Source of the DNA: a virus
DNA: 45,027 bases
Strand: one strand, 5' to 3'
IMG/VR virus record: IMGVR_UViG_3300042890_004414
Coordinates: 1-45,027 of that record
Shown: positions 8,197 to 15,607 of the stretch, piece by piece
Layout: each line of letters starts with the position of its first letter
Numbering within the stretch: the stretch's first letter is position 1
The notes under the pieces: generated by a model
What the model was told of the DNA's origin: nothing
What the model saw: only the letters and a program-made list of their open reading frames with translations
Database searches by the model: none
Program-made: the position numbers and the translations under genes

Positions 8197-8346
8197 TTAT
8201 ATATCTTTTTTCAAATTAGTTTCAATATTCCTAGGAATATCATGTTTATCCAAATCTTCATGTGTCAAGTCAAAACCATAAGAAATATGTTTTTTATATT
8301 TATTACAAAACAATTGTACTCTTTCTTCTAATGTTAGTTCTCTCAT
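8197..8346 (-). CDS. Small protein of unknown function, 49 aa
   Basis: A complete 49-codon frame reads MRELTLEERVQLFCNKYKKH, continues through GFDLTHEDLDKHDIP and ends with a stop at 8197-8199. The charged amphipathic composition and good codon use for this genome support a real gene. It ends 22 nt before the start of the 165-aa gene on the same strand. No function is recognised. Confidence 0.5.
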   Translation of the reverse strand: MRELTLEERVQLFCNKYKKHISYGFDLTHEDLDKHDIPRNIETNLKKDI

Positions 8347-8385
8347 ATTTATTATATGAAGAATATAAATGTGAGTTTAAAAAAT

Positions 8386-8393
8386 AATATATA
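8386..8393 (+). promoter_or_regulatory. AATATATA octamer 4 nt before the 328-aa tagged gene
   Basis: AATATATA, then GTTT, then the ATG at 8398. This is the same short-spacing class as before gp25. Confidence 0.5.
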
Positions 8394-8397
8394 GTTT

Positions 8398-9384
8398 ATG
8401 AAATGGATTAAAACTTATGAAGAACTAACACCTAAAATCTATAGAGATGCTGGACAAAGATTTATGTATATGCCTCACAAAGTAGATAAAGGTAAAAAGT
8501 TAAAAGATTACGGATCAGAAAAAGAATGGGGTGTTTATAATATTGAACTTGTTAAAAGTTATAGTGATTTAACTCATGAAGTTAAATTTACAAATCCTAA
8601 GGCAAAGTTTATTCTAAATGCGAAAACACCGGGTTCAAATGTAGTAAGTGATATTAATACAAGATATGAAGATATATCAGAAGAAGAAATGCTTGATCTT
8701 TGGAGTGATGCACAAAGAGAGTTATACTTTACAATACAATTTTATTTTGATCCATTAGAAGAAACAAAAACAAGAATTGGTAGTATATTGCCAGGATGGG
8801 ATGTTCCGTTATTTTCTTTTAAAGTAAATTTATCTAATTGGGATGATGGATTAGAAAGTTGGAATAGTCCAGATGATTGGGATGAAGAAGATCCACCAAA
8901 ACAATACACATTACAAGAACTTTATGATGATTGTAGTGAATTAAACATTAGTTTAAGACTTCCTCAAGCCAATCCAAAACAGGTATATATGCCAGCTGGT
9001 CAGGGATATCGTGATGTTTATTATTATGGCATATTCTCAGATAGAAATAGTGCATTTAAGTTTAAGAAATTACTACCAAGTCTTATAGATGATCAGATAG
9101 AAGGGGAAATTTGGAAGGTATTTTCATTATTAGGAGATTCTAGAAACTTCCAAAAATGTATTCATGCTTTAAAATATGGTATAAAAGTAAATCAGTTGTA
9201 TGATGATACGAAAACACTTAGAGGTTCAGCAGATTATAAAAACCCAAATAAATGGTTTCGTTATAGTATTGCAGATATACCAAGAGAATTACCTAAAAAA
9301 GAAGAAATTAAAGAAGAAGAGCCAAAACAATTGGAACAACCTAAGGAAGAGCCAAAATCAATGTGGTATCAATCAAGAACATAA
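8398..9384 (+). CDS. Tagged protein of unknown function, 328 aa
   Basis: A 328-residue protein opening with MKWIKTYEEL, the shared virion-type peptide. The body is rich in Trp, Tyr and Asp (WNSPDDWDEEDPPKQYTLQE, YGIFSDRNSAFKFKKLLPS). The last 40 residues form a Glu/Lys/Pro-rich tail (EEIKEEEPKQLEQ) ending in MWYQSRT, probably unstructured. No catalytic family is recognised. It stands alone between its own octamer and a terminator, so it is a single-gene unit. A virion-internal location is inferred from the tag only. Confidence 0.72.
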   Translation: MKWIKTYEELTPKIYRDAGQRFMYMPHKVDKGKKLKDYGSEKEWGVYNIELVKSYSDLTHEVKFTNPKAKFILNAKTPGSNVVSDINTRYEDISEEEMLDLWSDAQRELYFTIQFYFDPLEETKTRIGSILPGWDVPLFSFKVNLSNWDDGLESWNSPDDWDEEDPPKQYTLQELYDDCSELNISLRLPQANPKQVYMPAGQGYRDVYYYGIFSDRNSAFKFKKLLPSLIDDQIEGEIWKVFSLLGDSRNFQKCIHALKYGIKVNQLYDDTKTLRGSADYKNPNKWFRYSIADIPRELPKKEEIKEEEPKQLEQPKEEPKSMWYQSRT

Positions 9385-9386
9385 AA

Positions 9387-9412
9387 AAAGAGGATAATAT
9401 CCTCTTTTTTTA
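9387..9412. terminator. Bidirectional rho-independent terminator
   Basis: AAAGAGGAT / ATCCTCTTT stem with a 3-nt loop and flanking A and T runs, between the rightward 328-aa gene and the leftward 2H phosphoesterase gene. Confidence 0.82.
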
Positions 9413-9988
9413 TTTAAACTCTATTATATCGTGGTCACTTAAAGGTTTTCTCGGTTCATTAGAAATCAATTCGTGTCTTTTACAACACTCTAAAATATAT
9501 TTAGAATGTTCTATATAATCTTTTCTTACTTTAATTGCAAGTGGACTATCATTTAGTGCAGTAGCTTCTGGATATTTAACTAAGGCATATCCTAAAGTTA
9601 AGTGCATTCCATAGAATGGTTCTCTTGATAAACCCATAACTTCTCTAATACTTTCCGCTTCTGGACAGTGAACTCTTAACCACCAGTGTTCACCATTACT
9701 TCTTGGTTCAGTTTCAACATAGAAATCAATTTCTTTACCATTGAAGATTTGTGCAAATTGTTCAAATGTTTTAGCATCCATTTTATCATTGATGAAAGTA
9801 ACGTGAGTTCCTCTCAAGGTACTATTTAATTCAAGACTAAATCTTTTCTTTAAAAACCAAGCGTAGTATCTATCTAACTCACAATTAGTACGGATCATAG
9901 CAACTCTCTTCCAAGAAGCTTGACTAACATGCTTCTTAGTTTTGTCCTCAGGACTGAAATCTAATATACCTCTTACTTTAAATACCAT
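9410..9988 (-). CDS. 2H phosphoesterase-family protein, possible Acb1-like anti-CBASS nuclease
   Basis: A 192-residue protein with the two His-x-Thr motifs that define 2H phosphoesterases: HVT at 62-64 inside RGTHVTFIND, and HLT at 129-131 inside FYGMHLTLGYA. The 67-residue spacing is near that of T4 Acb1 (gene 57B; recalled H44/T46 and H113/T115). Trp102/Trp103 lie between the motifs, where Acb1 uses a Trp to stack on the nucleotide. Acb1 degrades the cyclic nucleotides of CBASS defence. Other 2H enzymes act on 2',3'-cyclic phosphates of RNA, so the substrate remains open. The enzyme class looks firm; the anti-defence role is inference. It is divergent from a 50-aa gene across a shared TATATATA. 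Confidence 0.72.
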   Translation of the reverse strand: MVFKVRGILDFSPEDKTKKHVSQASWKRVAMIRTNCELDRYYAWFLKKRFSLELNSTLRGTHVTFINDKMDAKTFEQFAQIFNGKEIDFYVETEPRSNGEHWWLRVHCPEAESIREVMGLSREPFYGMHLTLGYALVKYPEATALNDSPLAIKVRKDYIEHSKYILECCKRHELISNEPRKPLSDHDIIEFK

Positions 9989-10007
9989 ACGACAAAGATA
10001 GTAAAAT

Positions 10008-10015
10008 TATATATA
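10008..10015. promoter_or_regulatory. Palindromic TATATATA in a divergent spacer
   Basis: This self-complementary octamer lies 19 nt from the leftward 2H phosphoesterase start and 17 nt from the rightward 50-aa start, so one element could serve both directions. Confidence 0.4.
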
Positions 10016-10032
10016 AAATAAAAATCAAAGTT

Positions 10033-10185
10033 ATGAAAACTAAAACAAGACAAGAAATTTCTTTTTTAAGAGAGAAATTTTTAGTAGAATATTGTAAAAA
10101 GATGGGTTGGAACCATAATGAACTATCAACTAGTCAAATGTTACATATAACTAAACAAAATGGTTATCAAAACCCACTAAACTAA
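10033..10185 (+). CDS. Small protein of unknown function, 50 aa
   Basis: A 50-codon frame begins MKTKTRQEISFLREKFLVEY and ends in NGYQNPLN with a TAA at 10183-10185. It is basic and helical, with a KKMGWNHNELSTSQML segment. It fills most of an otherwise empty spacer and has an octamer 17 nt upstream. No family is recognised. Confidence 0.5.
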   Translation: MKTKTRQEISFLREKFLVEYCKKMGWNHNELSTSQMLHITKQNGYQNPLN

Positions 10186-10226
10186 TTGGTAAAATAAGAT
10201 ATAATTAGAAAAATAATAAATTAGTA

Positions 10227-10955
10227 ATGAATACACATTCTTTTACCTATATAATTGGATATAGACACAGCCCGGATAGGCTAAACAATCTTAGACGAGT
10301 TCTTGATTGGATAAATGGGTTTGCAAATGTAGAAGTTATTCTTGTTGAACAAGACAAACACTCTAAGATATCACACTTATCATTAAAATGTAAACACATC
10401 TTTATAAAAACTAATAAAGCATATAATAAATCTTGGGGATATAATGTTGGATTAAAGTCTTCAAATACAAATATTGTAATATTTGGTGATGCAGATACTA
10501 TAGTAGATCCAAATAAACTTATTGAGTCTATTCAATCACTTGATAAATATGAAATGGTTAGTCCACATAATTCTATGGTTGATCTTTTTCCTAATGAAGC
10601 AAATATTCAATATGAAGACATATTAAAAATAAGTAGACCTGGTAAAGAAACTTCTTTATGTAGTGGAATTTCTGTATTTAGAAAAGCGGCTATACAAAAA
10701 ATAGGTGGTTGGAATGAATCATTTATTGGATTAGGTGGTGCTGATGAGTTTTTATCACATAAAGTTAAAAACTTTTTAACAAGTAATGTATTACCAATCA
10801 GTGCTTATCATTTCTTTCATAATAAAATTGATACTAATCCAGTAAATGAAAAGATTCTTCAACAAATGGTTGGAATCTCTAAAGAAGATTTAGTTAGATC
10901 TATAAATATGAGTGCACAAAAAATAGGTATGCGTAATTTCTATGATACTTTCTAA
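10227..10955 (+). CDS. GT-A fold glycosyltransferase, family 2-like
   Basis: A 242-residue protein with a glycosyltransferase A fold. It starts with a strand (FTYIIGYRHSPDRLNNLRRV), has EVILVEQDKH, then NKSWGYNVGLKSSNTNIVIF leading to a DxD metal site (D88-A-D90 in FGDADT). IGGWNESFIGLGGADEF in the C-terminal half matches the galactosyltransferase-type GWxExFxGxGxED region. Such enzymes transfer a sugar from an NDP-sugar; in phages they may modify DNA bases, capsid proteins or host surface polymers. The acceptor cannot be told here. It overlaps the next gene by 14 nt, indicating a shared message and perhaps a shared role. Confidence 0.82.
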   Translation: MNTHSFTYIIGYRHSPDRLNNLRRVLDWINGFANVEVILVEQDKHSKISHLSLKCKHIFIKTNKAYNKSWGYNVGLKSSNTNIVIFGDADTIVDPNKLIESIQSLDKYEMVSPHNSMVDLFPNEANIQYEDILKISRPGKETSLCSGISVFRKAAIQKIGGWNESFIGLGGADEFLSHKVKNFLTSNVLPISAYHFFHNKIDTNPVNEKILQQMVGISKEDLVRSINMSAQKIGMRNFYDTF

Positions 10956-11712
10956 AACCGAAGATGAAATAAAAAAGGAAATAAAATACTTATGTAATTT
11001 TTCCGAAAAACAACATAATGGGTCAGTTGCTACTATATCTTACATGGATTATATAGAAGAAGACACATTAGAAGAACAATTGAAGGTAAAATCACAAAAT
11101 CGAGAATTGGCAATTGATATTGTAACTGGTGAAAAACAAGAATCTGCTTGGGATAATAGAGTTGATCTACCAAAAAATGATAATTATACACAGACTATTA
11201 GTCCAAAAATATTTTCAATGACTGTACAAGCAACTAAATTTACTTCTTATGAAGATTTACATACAGATCTATTAAAATATATTGAAAAATTTACACAAGG
11301 ACAACCTGTTTTAAAAAATGGAATGTCATCATTTGATTTAACTATAACTAATGATCCTGATAAAACTTCTAGGGAAAACTTTGAATATAATCAAAGAAGA
11401 ACTATGTCTAAATTAGTTAGTTGTGGTAGTTATATTGCAATGAGTAATAGACGTGGTCCAGGAACTACTTTAATTGTTCATCCAGAAACTATATCAAAAT
11501 ATTTTGAAGATAAGACTCTTGTAAAATCAGCAAATTATACCTTAATTGAATCTAATATAATCTCAAAAGATAAATTTATTATTTTAAGAGCAGATATAAA
11601 TGGTGGTAGTGAAGATGGTTTATTTGTAATAAAATCAATTGATGAAGATAAATACTTTATGAAGGAAACACCAAGTCTAAAAAATAGAATTATGTGGTTT
11701 CATATAAAATAA
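10942..11712 (+). CDS. Protein with weak resemblance to the A-domain of T4-type capsid proteins
   Basis: A 256-residue protein, not a recognised family. Residues about 165-230 read YIAMSNRRGPGTTLIVHP, followed by a helix, then NIISKDKFIILRADINGG and GLFVIKSIDEDKYF. T4 gp23, from memory, has at the matching place RQTGRGEGNFIIASRNV, then GKYRVYIDQYA and YFTVGYKGP. The order (arginine-glycine loop, strand, helix, strand pair) is similar but identity is low. The N-terminal 90 residues are acidic and helical. It could be a capsid-fold relative, a decoration protein or a chance match. It is coupled to the glycosyltransferase by a 14-nt overlap and followed by a terminator. Confidence 0.6.
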   Translation: MILSKTEDEIKKEIKYLCNFSEKQHNGSVATISYMDYIEEDTLEEQLKVKSQNRELAIDIVTGEKQESAWDNRVDLPKNDNYTQTISPKIFSMTVQATKFTSYEDLHTDLLKYIEKFTQGQPVLKNGMSSFDLTITNDPDKTSRENFEYNQRRTMSKLVSCGSYIAMSNRRGPGTTLIVHPETISKYFEDKTLVKSANYTLIESNIISKDKFIILRADINGGSEDGLFVIKSIDEDKYFMKETPSLKNRIMWFHIK

Positions 11713-11714
11713 GA

Positions 11715-11742
11715 AAAACCTCTCAATTTGAGAGGTTTTTTA
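11715..11742. terminator. Bidirectional rho-independent terminator
   Basis: AAAACCTCTC / GAGAGGTTTT stem with a 5-nt loop and T tract, between convergent genes. Confidence 0.85.
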
Positions 11743-12279
11743 ATTTATAGATTGTACTCTAACTTTATCATACTTTAAAAGAAGTTTATACATTCGTTCC
11801 CATTCATCATTAGGATTTTCAACTACTTTTTGAGACCATTGATTATTATTAAGATATTCAACGATCATACCTACTTTAAAATCTTCTTTAGATTTAGGAA
11901 TCCAATATCTTTTTGATTCAACAAAAGAAAATGATAATCCTCTATATAAATATGAAACATTTTCAGAATCAGTATTAAACATATTGATTTCTAATAGTTT
12001 CTCTGCACCTGTTCTATAGATTCTTCTTGGAGTTTTTTCACCTTTATATTTTATAATTGCCGATTCTTGATGAAAATGATTTAATAAGAAAATAACATCT
12101 TTTCTCAATGTATCATTATCAACATCACTATAACCCATAGCAGAATTATCAAAAGATTCTTTATAATAAGTTTGTAAGGGAAGTATCTGATAATCTTTGG
12201 CATAAAGAACAGATGTCATATCATCTAATCCATCAGATGATAATATAAGATAAGATATATTTGGGTTTTCTAAATTCAC
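11740..12279 (-). CDS. Protein of unknown function, 179 aa (GTG start)
   Basis: A 179-residue soluble protein, not recognised. It begins with a GTG codon (MNLENPNISYLILSS). The segment PRRIYRTGAEKLLEINMF is followed by strands and by FKVGMIVEYLNNNQWSQKVV, which looks like a small SH3-like module near the end. The start is supported by an AATATATA octamer 4 nt upstream on the minus strand, the same spacing as at several ATG starts. That octamer overlaps the stop codon of the 52-aa small gene upstream. Confidence 0.62.
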   Translation of the reverse strand: MNLENPNISYLILSSDGLDDMTSVLYAKDYQILPLQTYYKESFDNSAMGYSDVDNDTLRKDVIFLLNHFHQESAIIKYKGEKTPRRIYRTGAEKLLEINMFNTDSENVSYLYRGLSFSFVESKRYWIPKSKEDFKVGMIVEYLNNNQWSQKVVENPNDEWERMYKLLLKYDKVRVQSIN

Positions 12280-12283
12280 AAAG

Positions 12284-12291
12284 TATATATT
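12284..12291 (-). promoter_or_regulatory. AATATATA octamer 4 nt before the GTG-start gene
   Basis: Minus-strand AATATATA, then CTTT, then the GTG at 12279. It overlaps the stop codon of the upstream small gene. Confidence 0.45.
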
Positions 12292-12448
12292 ATTTTTTCG
12301 ATTCAGTAATCAAGAATATACTTACTAAATCTTTTTTTGGTAATTGTTTAACTTTTGAAAAGTAATCAATTGCTTGTTCGATACTATAACAAGATGTTTT
12401 TATTAAAACTTCTTTCGTATTCTTTATTCTTAAATAAAATGTTTTCAT
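12290..12448 (-). CDS. Small protein of unknown function, 52 aa
   Basis: A 52-codon frame starting MKTFYLRIKNTKEVLIKTSC, with a helix SIEQAIDYFSKVKQL and a final strand VSIFLITESKK. The beta-helix-beta pattern is coherent for a small fold. An AATATATA octamer lies 4 nt before the ATG. No family is recognised. Confidence 0.6.
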   Translation of the reverse strand: MKTFYLRIKNTKEVLIKTSCYSIEQAIDYFSKVKQLPKKDLVSIFLITESKK

Positions 12449-12452
12449 TTCT

Positions 12453-12460
12453 TATATATT
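12453..12460 (-). promoter_or_regulatory. AATATATA octamer 4 nt before the 52-aa gene
   Basis: Minus-strand AATATATA, then AGAA, then the ATG at 12448. Same short-spacing class. Confidence 0.45.
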
Positions 12461-12464
12461 ATTT

Positions 12465-13697
12465 TTAGTTTATGTTAAACTCTTTTTTGAGCTCTATCTC
12501 AAAAATTTGATTGACTTCTTCCTTATATTTTCTAGGTATAACGATACTATCATGAATTGTTATTAGTTTTATCTCTGGATAAAATTGCATTACTTTCTTT
12601 ATAACGGTATTAAAGACTAAATCCGATTCCGCCTTTTGTAAGTCATATGCCAGAACTCTATAATCACCATTTTCTTTTTTATAATTTTTAATAAACTGAT
12701 GAATTGTTGGAAATAACTTTTTAAAATCCTTATCTACTTTACTTGTAGCAATATTTCTTCCAAAAAGAACCTTATATGTCATCTCTTTAACTCTTTTCTT
12801 ATTACTCTCACCTAATTGATTCATAACATATTGATAATATGTTCCTGATATGGTAAGTTTTTTAAATAAGAGAAGTTCCTTTTGATCTACTAGATTAGAA
12901 TCCATATCAATTATTTTAGTTAGAAAGAGTGGTTGGCTGTTGGGTATGTCGATCTCACAAGTTTCTTCACCATCTATAAGTAAACAGTTTTTTCTAATAA
13001 ATGATTTAAGAATAGTATAGTTTGTGTGCATTCGACCATAATCATCAAAGTGGTAAAAAATATGTTTATCATTGATACAATCAACAGAGTATATGTTTCT
13101 GTTATAGATGTCTATATCTTGATGTTTTAAGGAGTCTAGAAAGAAAATAGCCCTATCATATTCGATTTTAACACTGAATAAATCAGAGACTAATTTTTCC
13201 TTTATAAGTGGTTCAATTAAACTCACTTTAGAAGTATCATTGATATGAATCATATCAATAAATTTATTTTTAAACTTTTTTAGTAGAACTTTATCAAGAT
13301 TTTTATATCTTTTTATTTTATTAGTAAATATTCTTTCATCTAAACCATATATTCTTGATGTAACTCCGTTTTGATAATTTGTTTTAAGTATCAAAATACC
13401 ATTTGAAACTAAGTAGTTGATATAATAATTATAAAGATAACCATACTTATCCTTTAGAATAGTTGCATTTAGTGCGAATCTATTTTCTTTTTTGAAGTAA
13501 TACTTTAATATTAAATTATGTACTATATCAATTAAATAGTTTGTTTTAAGTTTAACTCCATTAAATTCTAATGACTTTACAGTTGATATTCCATATAAAC
13601 ATTCTGGCAAAAATTGAAGAGAAAACAATTTATCATCTATGCGTTTTGCTACGCTTTCAGAGCTTTCTTTAGTGACTATTACGTTTTCAATATACAT
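12465..13697 (-). CDS. Minimal A-family-type polymerase (PolA / single-subunit RNAP superfamily)
   Basis: A 410-residue protein. Residues 73-125 look like a winged helix. From about 215 it has polymerase motifs: GRMHT (221-225), the place of PolA TGR or RNAP RGR; motif A as EIDIPNSQP with Asp250; an O-helix with K300, K304, Y308, F312 and G313 in the register of Klenow R754, K758, F762, Y766 and G767; LQKAESDL (353-360), like the PolA PIQGxAAD segment; and motif C as IHDS with Asp383. Both catalytic Asp are present. Motif C ends in Ser, as in T7 RNA polymerase, not Glu as in DNA polymerases, and the motif A glutamate gate is absent. There is no exonuclease domain. Whether it makes DNA or RNA is open. 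Confidence 0.72.
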   Translation of the reverse strand: MYIENVIVTKESSESVAKRIDDKLFSLQFLPECLYGISTVKSLEFNGVKLKTNYLIDIVHNLILKYYFKKENRFALNATILKDKYGYLYNYYINYLVSNGILILKTNYQNGVTSRIYGLDERIFTNKIKRYKNLDKVLLKKFKNKFIDMIHINDTSKVSLIEPLIKEKLVSDLFSVKIEYDRAIFFLDSLKHQDIDIYNRNIYSVDCINDKHIFYHFDDYGRMHTNYTILKSFIRKNCLLIDGEETCEIDIPNSQPLFLTKIIDMDSNLVDQKELLLFKKLTISGTYYQYVMNQLGESNKKRVKEMTYKVLFGRNIATSKVDKDFKKLFPTIHQFIKNYKKENGDYRVLAYDLQKAESDLVFNTVIKKVMQFYPEIKLITIHDSIVIPRKYKEEVNQIFEIELKKEFNIN

Positions 13698-13713
13698 AGT
13701 TTTTATATCAAAA

Positions 13714-13923
13714 TTAAACAGTATGTTTGGTTAAATTTTCAATTTTTTTCTTTCTATTTTGTTTTCTAATCTCACCAACCACTAACCTTTCTAATTCTGC
13801 CTCCGCATCAATATTATGAAAAGAATTAACATCTTTTACTAACTCTGTAGACCAATCACATCTAAGTTTTCTAGATTTTGTCTCAACATTAACTGTTTTT
13901 ATTTTTAAATTTATCTCTTTCAT
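13714..13923 (-). CDS. 69-aa protein matching the central helix segment of the T4 major capsid protein
   Basis: Residues about 10-57 read VNVETKSRKLRCDWSTELVK, then DVNSFHNIDAEAELERL and VVGEIRKQ. T4 gp23, from memory, has VIEAKSRQLKAAYSIELAQ, then DLRAVHGMDADAELSGI and LATEIMLE. The match runs without gaps over roughly 45 residues, with shared KSR, L, S-EL, D, H, DA-AEL and EI positions. The rest of the capsid protein is missing: the gene is a free-standing 69-codon frame with its own start and stop, ending in a basic tail (KQNRKKKI). It starts 16 nt upstream of the polymerase-like gene on the same strand. It may be a capsid-assembly modulator, an antitoxin-like mimic or a remnant. Confidence 0.68.
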   Translation of the reverse strand: MKEINLKIKTVNVETKSRKLRCDWSTELVKDVNSFHNIDAEAELERLVVGEIRKQNRKKKIENLTKHTV

Positions 13924-13934
13924 TTCTATATTAT

Positions 13935-13963
13935 AAAAAAAAACCCACTTATGTAGGTTTTTT
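13935..13963 (-). terminator. Probable terminator after the pseudo-ligase-like gene
   Basis: On the minus strand ACCTAC and GTGGGT pair with one G-U, around a short loop, and are followed by a run of Ts. Confidence 0.6.
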
Positions 13964-15280
13964 TGTTGTATTTATTGGTTCTATTGGCATTTTACCACCT
14001 TTACCTTTTTTCTTTTTATCATTTGATACTCCTTTTTCAAATTCAGAGTAAACATCTGGATAAACTTCTCCTTCTCCATCAACATCATATTGAATATCAA
14101 AGAAATCTCCAAAATCTAATAAACCAGCTCTTGTCAATTCTATCTCACTAATTCTTTGTAAGTAAGTTCCAATGTGATCGTCAATATCATCAATAAACTT
14201 ATTAAATAATTTTACTGTATTATCAGTGAATATACCAATTGCTTTTTTTCTTTTCTTGCTAAATGAACCAAGAATAACCTTGAAGATATATTCAAGTTTT
14301 TCAGACTCCGATAAATATTCTTTAGTTACTTTATTTAGAATAAGTTCTGTATTTATTTTAAATTTATCTTTATCAAAAAATTCTGGTACTACAAAATCAA
14401 AGTCCAATAGATCCTGTTTTACTTCACTAATATAGATATTATAAAGTTTACATATTAAGTAAATATAAATTTCATCTTTTGATGAACCTTTTAATTTTAA
14501 ATCTTTTAAATCAACAGATTGACAGAAGTTTAAAAAGTTTATCAATATCAAAGTGTATATTTCAACAAACTCAGTATCATTATTTTCACCTAATCTAGTA
14601 TATAAAGGATTTAATAGTTCAAATGACATATCATCTGAGTTATTTCTAATAATCAACTTCTCAATATTCTTTTGAAAATCATCATCCATTAAAAATGAAC
14701 CTTCAGAAAGTGGATTTAATATTTTATAAAAGAAAAATGTAAATGATTTCTCACCAAAGATATAATCTAAGTCTTCTTCACTGGTATTTAAAAAGTATTT
14801 AATTGCTTCAATCATTTTATCAGTTAGTTTTCCTTGAAAAACAACTGGTATAATCTCAACATCAAAAAGTCTTGCATACTCATTCAATTCTTCTAAAACA
14901 AACTCATACTTACCTGACTTATTTATCGCAGTTAAAACTAATTTATTTTTAGGAACTCTATTATACTCTATGTTAGCAGGTTGTTCGTCTGGAAAATATT
15001 CAAAACAAAACCACCATTTTCTATTCAATAGACTTTTTACTCTATTATCTAAAGAGTTGAAATAATTAATTGCAGGATTATAATAGTTCTGCATCGCCAA
15101 ATCTATAAGACTGATTGGCTCACTTGAAATACTTTTAGTTTTAATAGTGAATTCTTTACCATTCCAATTAACCCAAATTTTACTTCCTTGTATATCTTCT
15201 ATAATAGATATTTCATTACTAAATAAAGAATTTAATAATTCTTCATCATTTATACCATTTAAGGTAACTAATTTACTCAT
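13949..15280 (-). CDS. Protein with a degenerate nucleotidyltransferase (ligase-like) N-terminus, unknown function
   Basis: A 443-residue protein. Residues 26-50 read SIIEDIQGSKIWVNWNGKEF, then TIKTKS, resembling motif I of ATP-dependent DNA/RNA ligases (ExKxDGSR followed by xxxxNGxxxxxxTR). The nucleotide-accepting lysine is replaced: Asp29 or Ile30 stands where it should be. WWFCFEYF (89-96) resembles motif III. An EGxV motif IV is not visible. From about 150 the protein is helical; the last 30 residues are a Lys/Gly-rich tail. I infer a catalytically dead ligase-fold protein used structurally or for binding. An AATATATA lies 32 nt upstream. The fold assignment is tentative. Confidence 0.6.
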   Translation of the reverse strand: MSKLVTLNGINDEELLNSLFSNEISIIEDIQGSKIWVNWNGKEFTIKTKSISSEPISLIDLAMQNYYNPAINYFNSLDNRVKSLLNRKWWFCFEYFPDEQPANIEYNRVPKNKLVLTAINKSGKYEFVLEELNEYARLFDVEIIPVVFQGKLTDKMIEAIKYFLNTSEEDLDYIFGEKSFTFFFYKILNPLSEGSFLMDDDFQKNIEKLIIRNNSDDMSFELLNPLYTRLGENNDTEFVEIYTLILINFLNFCQSVDLKDLKLKGSSKDEIYIYLICKLYNIYISEVKQDLLDFDFVVPEFFDKDKFKINTELILNKVTKEYLSESEKLEYIFKVILGSFSKKRKKAIGIFTDNTVKLFNKFIDDIDDHIGTYLQRISEIELTRAGLLDFGDFFDIQYDVDGEGEVYPDVYSEFEKGVSNDKKKKGKGGKMPIEPINTTKKPT

Positions 15281-15312
15281 AACTTGATTTCTGTTTTTTT
15301 ATCAATTCGTTA

Positions 15313-15320
15313 TATATATT
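15313..15320 (-). promoter_or_regulatory. AATATATA octamer upstream of the 443-aa gene
   Basis: Minus-strand AATATATA, 32 nt before the ATG at 15280. It is a candidate late promoter of the longer-leader class. Confidence 0.35.
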
Positions 15321-15325
15321 GTATT

Positions 15326-15607
15326 CTACTGTTGTTCCTGTAAAGAAATTATAATTTTATCTAAATTCTCTTTAGTAAATCCATTTAGTGGACCACCACC
15401 TGCTTTTAGATAATCTTGATATAGTTGATTATAATCATCTAGTGTATAAATTGTATTATTTATATCACTAAAAATTACTGAGGTATCTGATGAACTTATT
15501 GTATTATTATCCAATGGAGTTGTTCCAAATCCCATACCCATTTCTGGACCAACTAATTCAGTACCGCTTACTTCATTTATAAAGTTATCAAATGTTTTAA
15601 TCTTCAT
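15326..15607 (-). CDS. Small tagged protein, 93 aa, closest match to the T4 capsid-targeting sequence
   Basis: A 93-residue protein starting MKIKTFDNFINEVSG. This is the tag closest in form to T4 MKTYQEFIAEA: a basic start, aromatic residues, FIxE, then a small residue (FINE|V), so cleavage by a gp21-like protease after Glu12 is predicted. The rest is Gly/Ser/Thr-rich, then a short helix with a possible partner-binding segment (LDDYNQLYQDYLKAGGG). No family is recognised. Its start lies inside the last codons of the 154-aa gene (11-nt overlap), so the two are coupled. A virion-internal protein is the best guess. Confidence 0.66.
   Translation of the reverse strand: MKIKTFDNFINEVSGTELVGPEMGMGFGTTPLDNNTISSSDTSVIFSDINNTIYTLDDYNQLYQDYLKAGGGPLNGFTKENLDKIIISLQEQQ

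Noticed and set aside
13963-14151. Plus-strand frame of 62 codons opposite the pseudo-ligase-like gene
   Set aside because: Leu/His-rich composition is the mirror of the minus-strand Lys/Gly/Asp codons; a shadow of the real gene.
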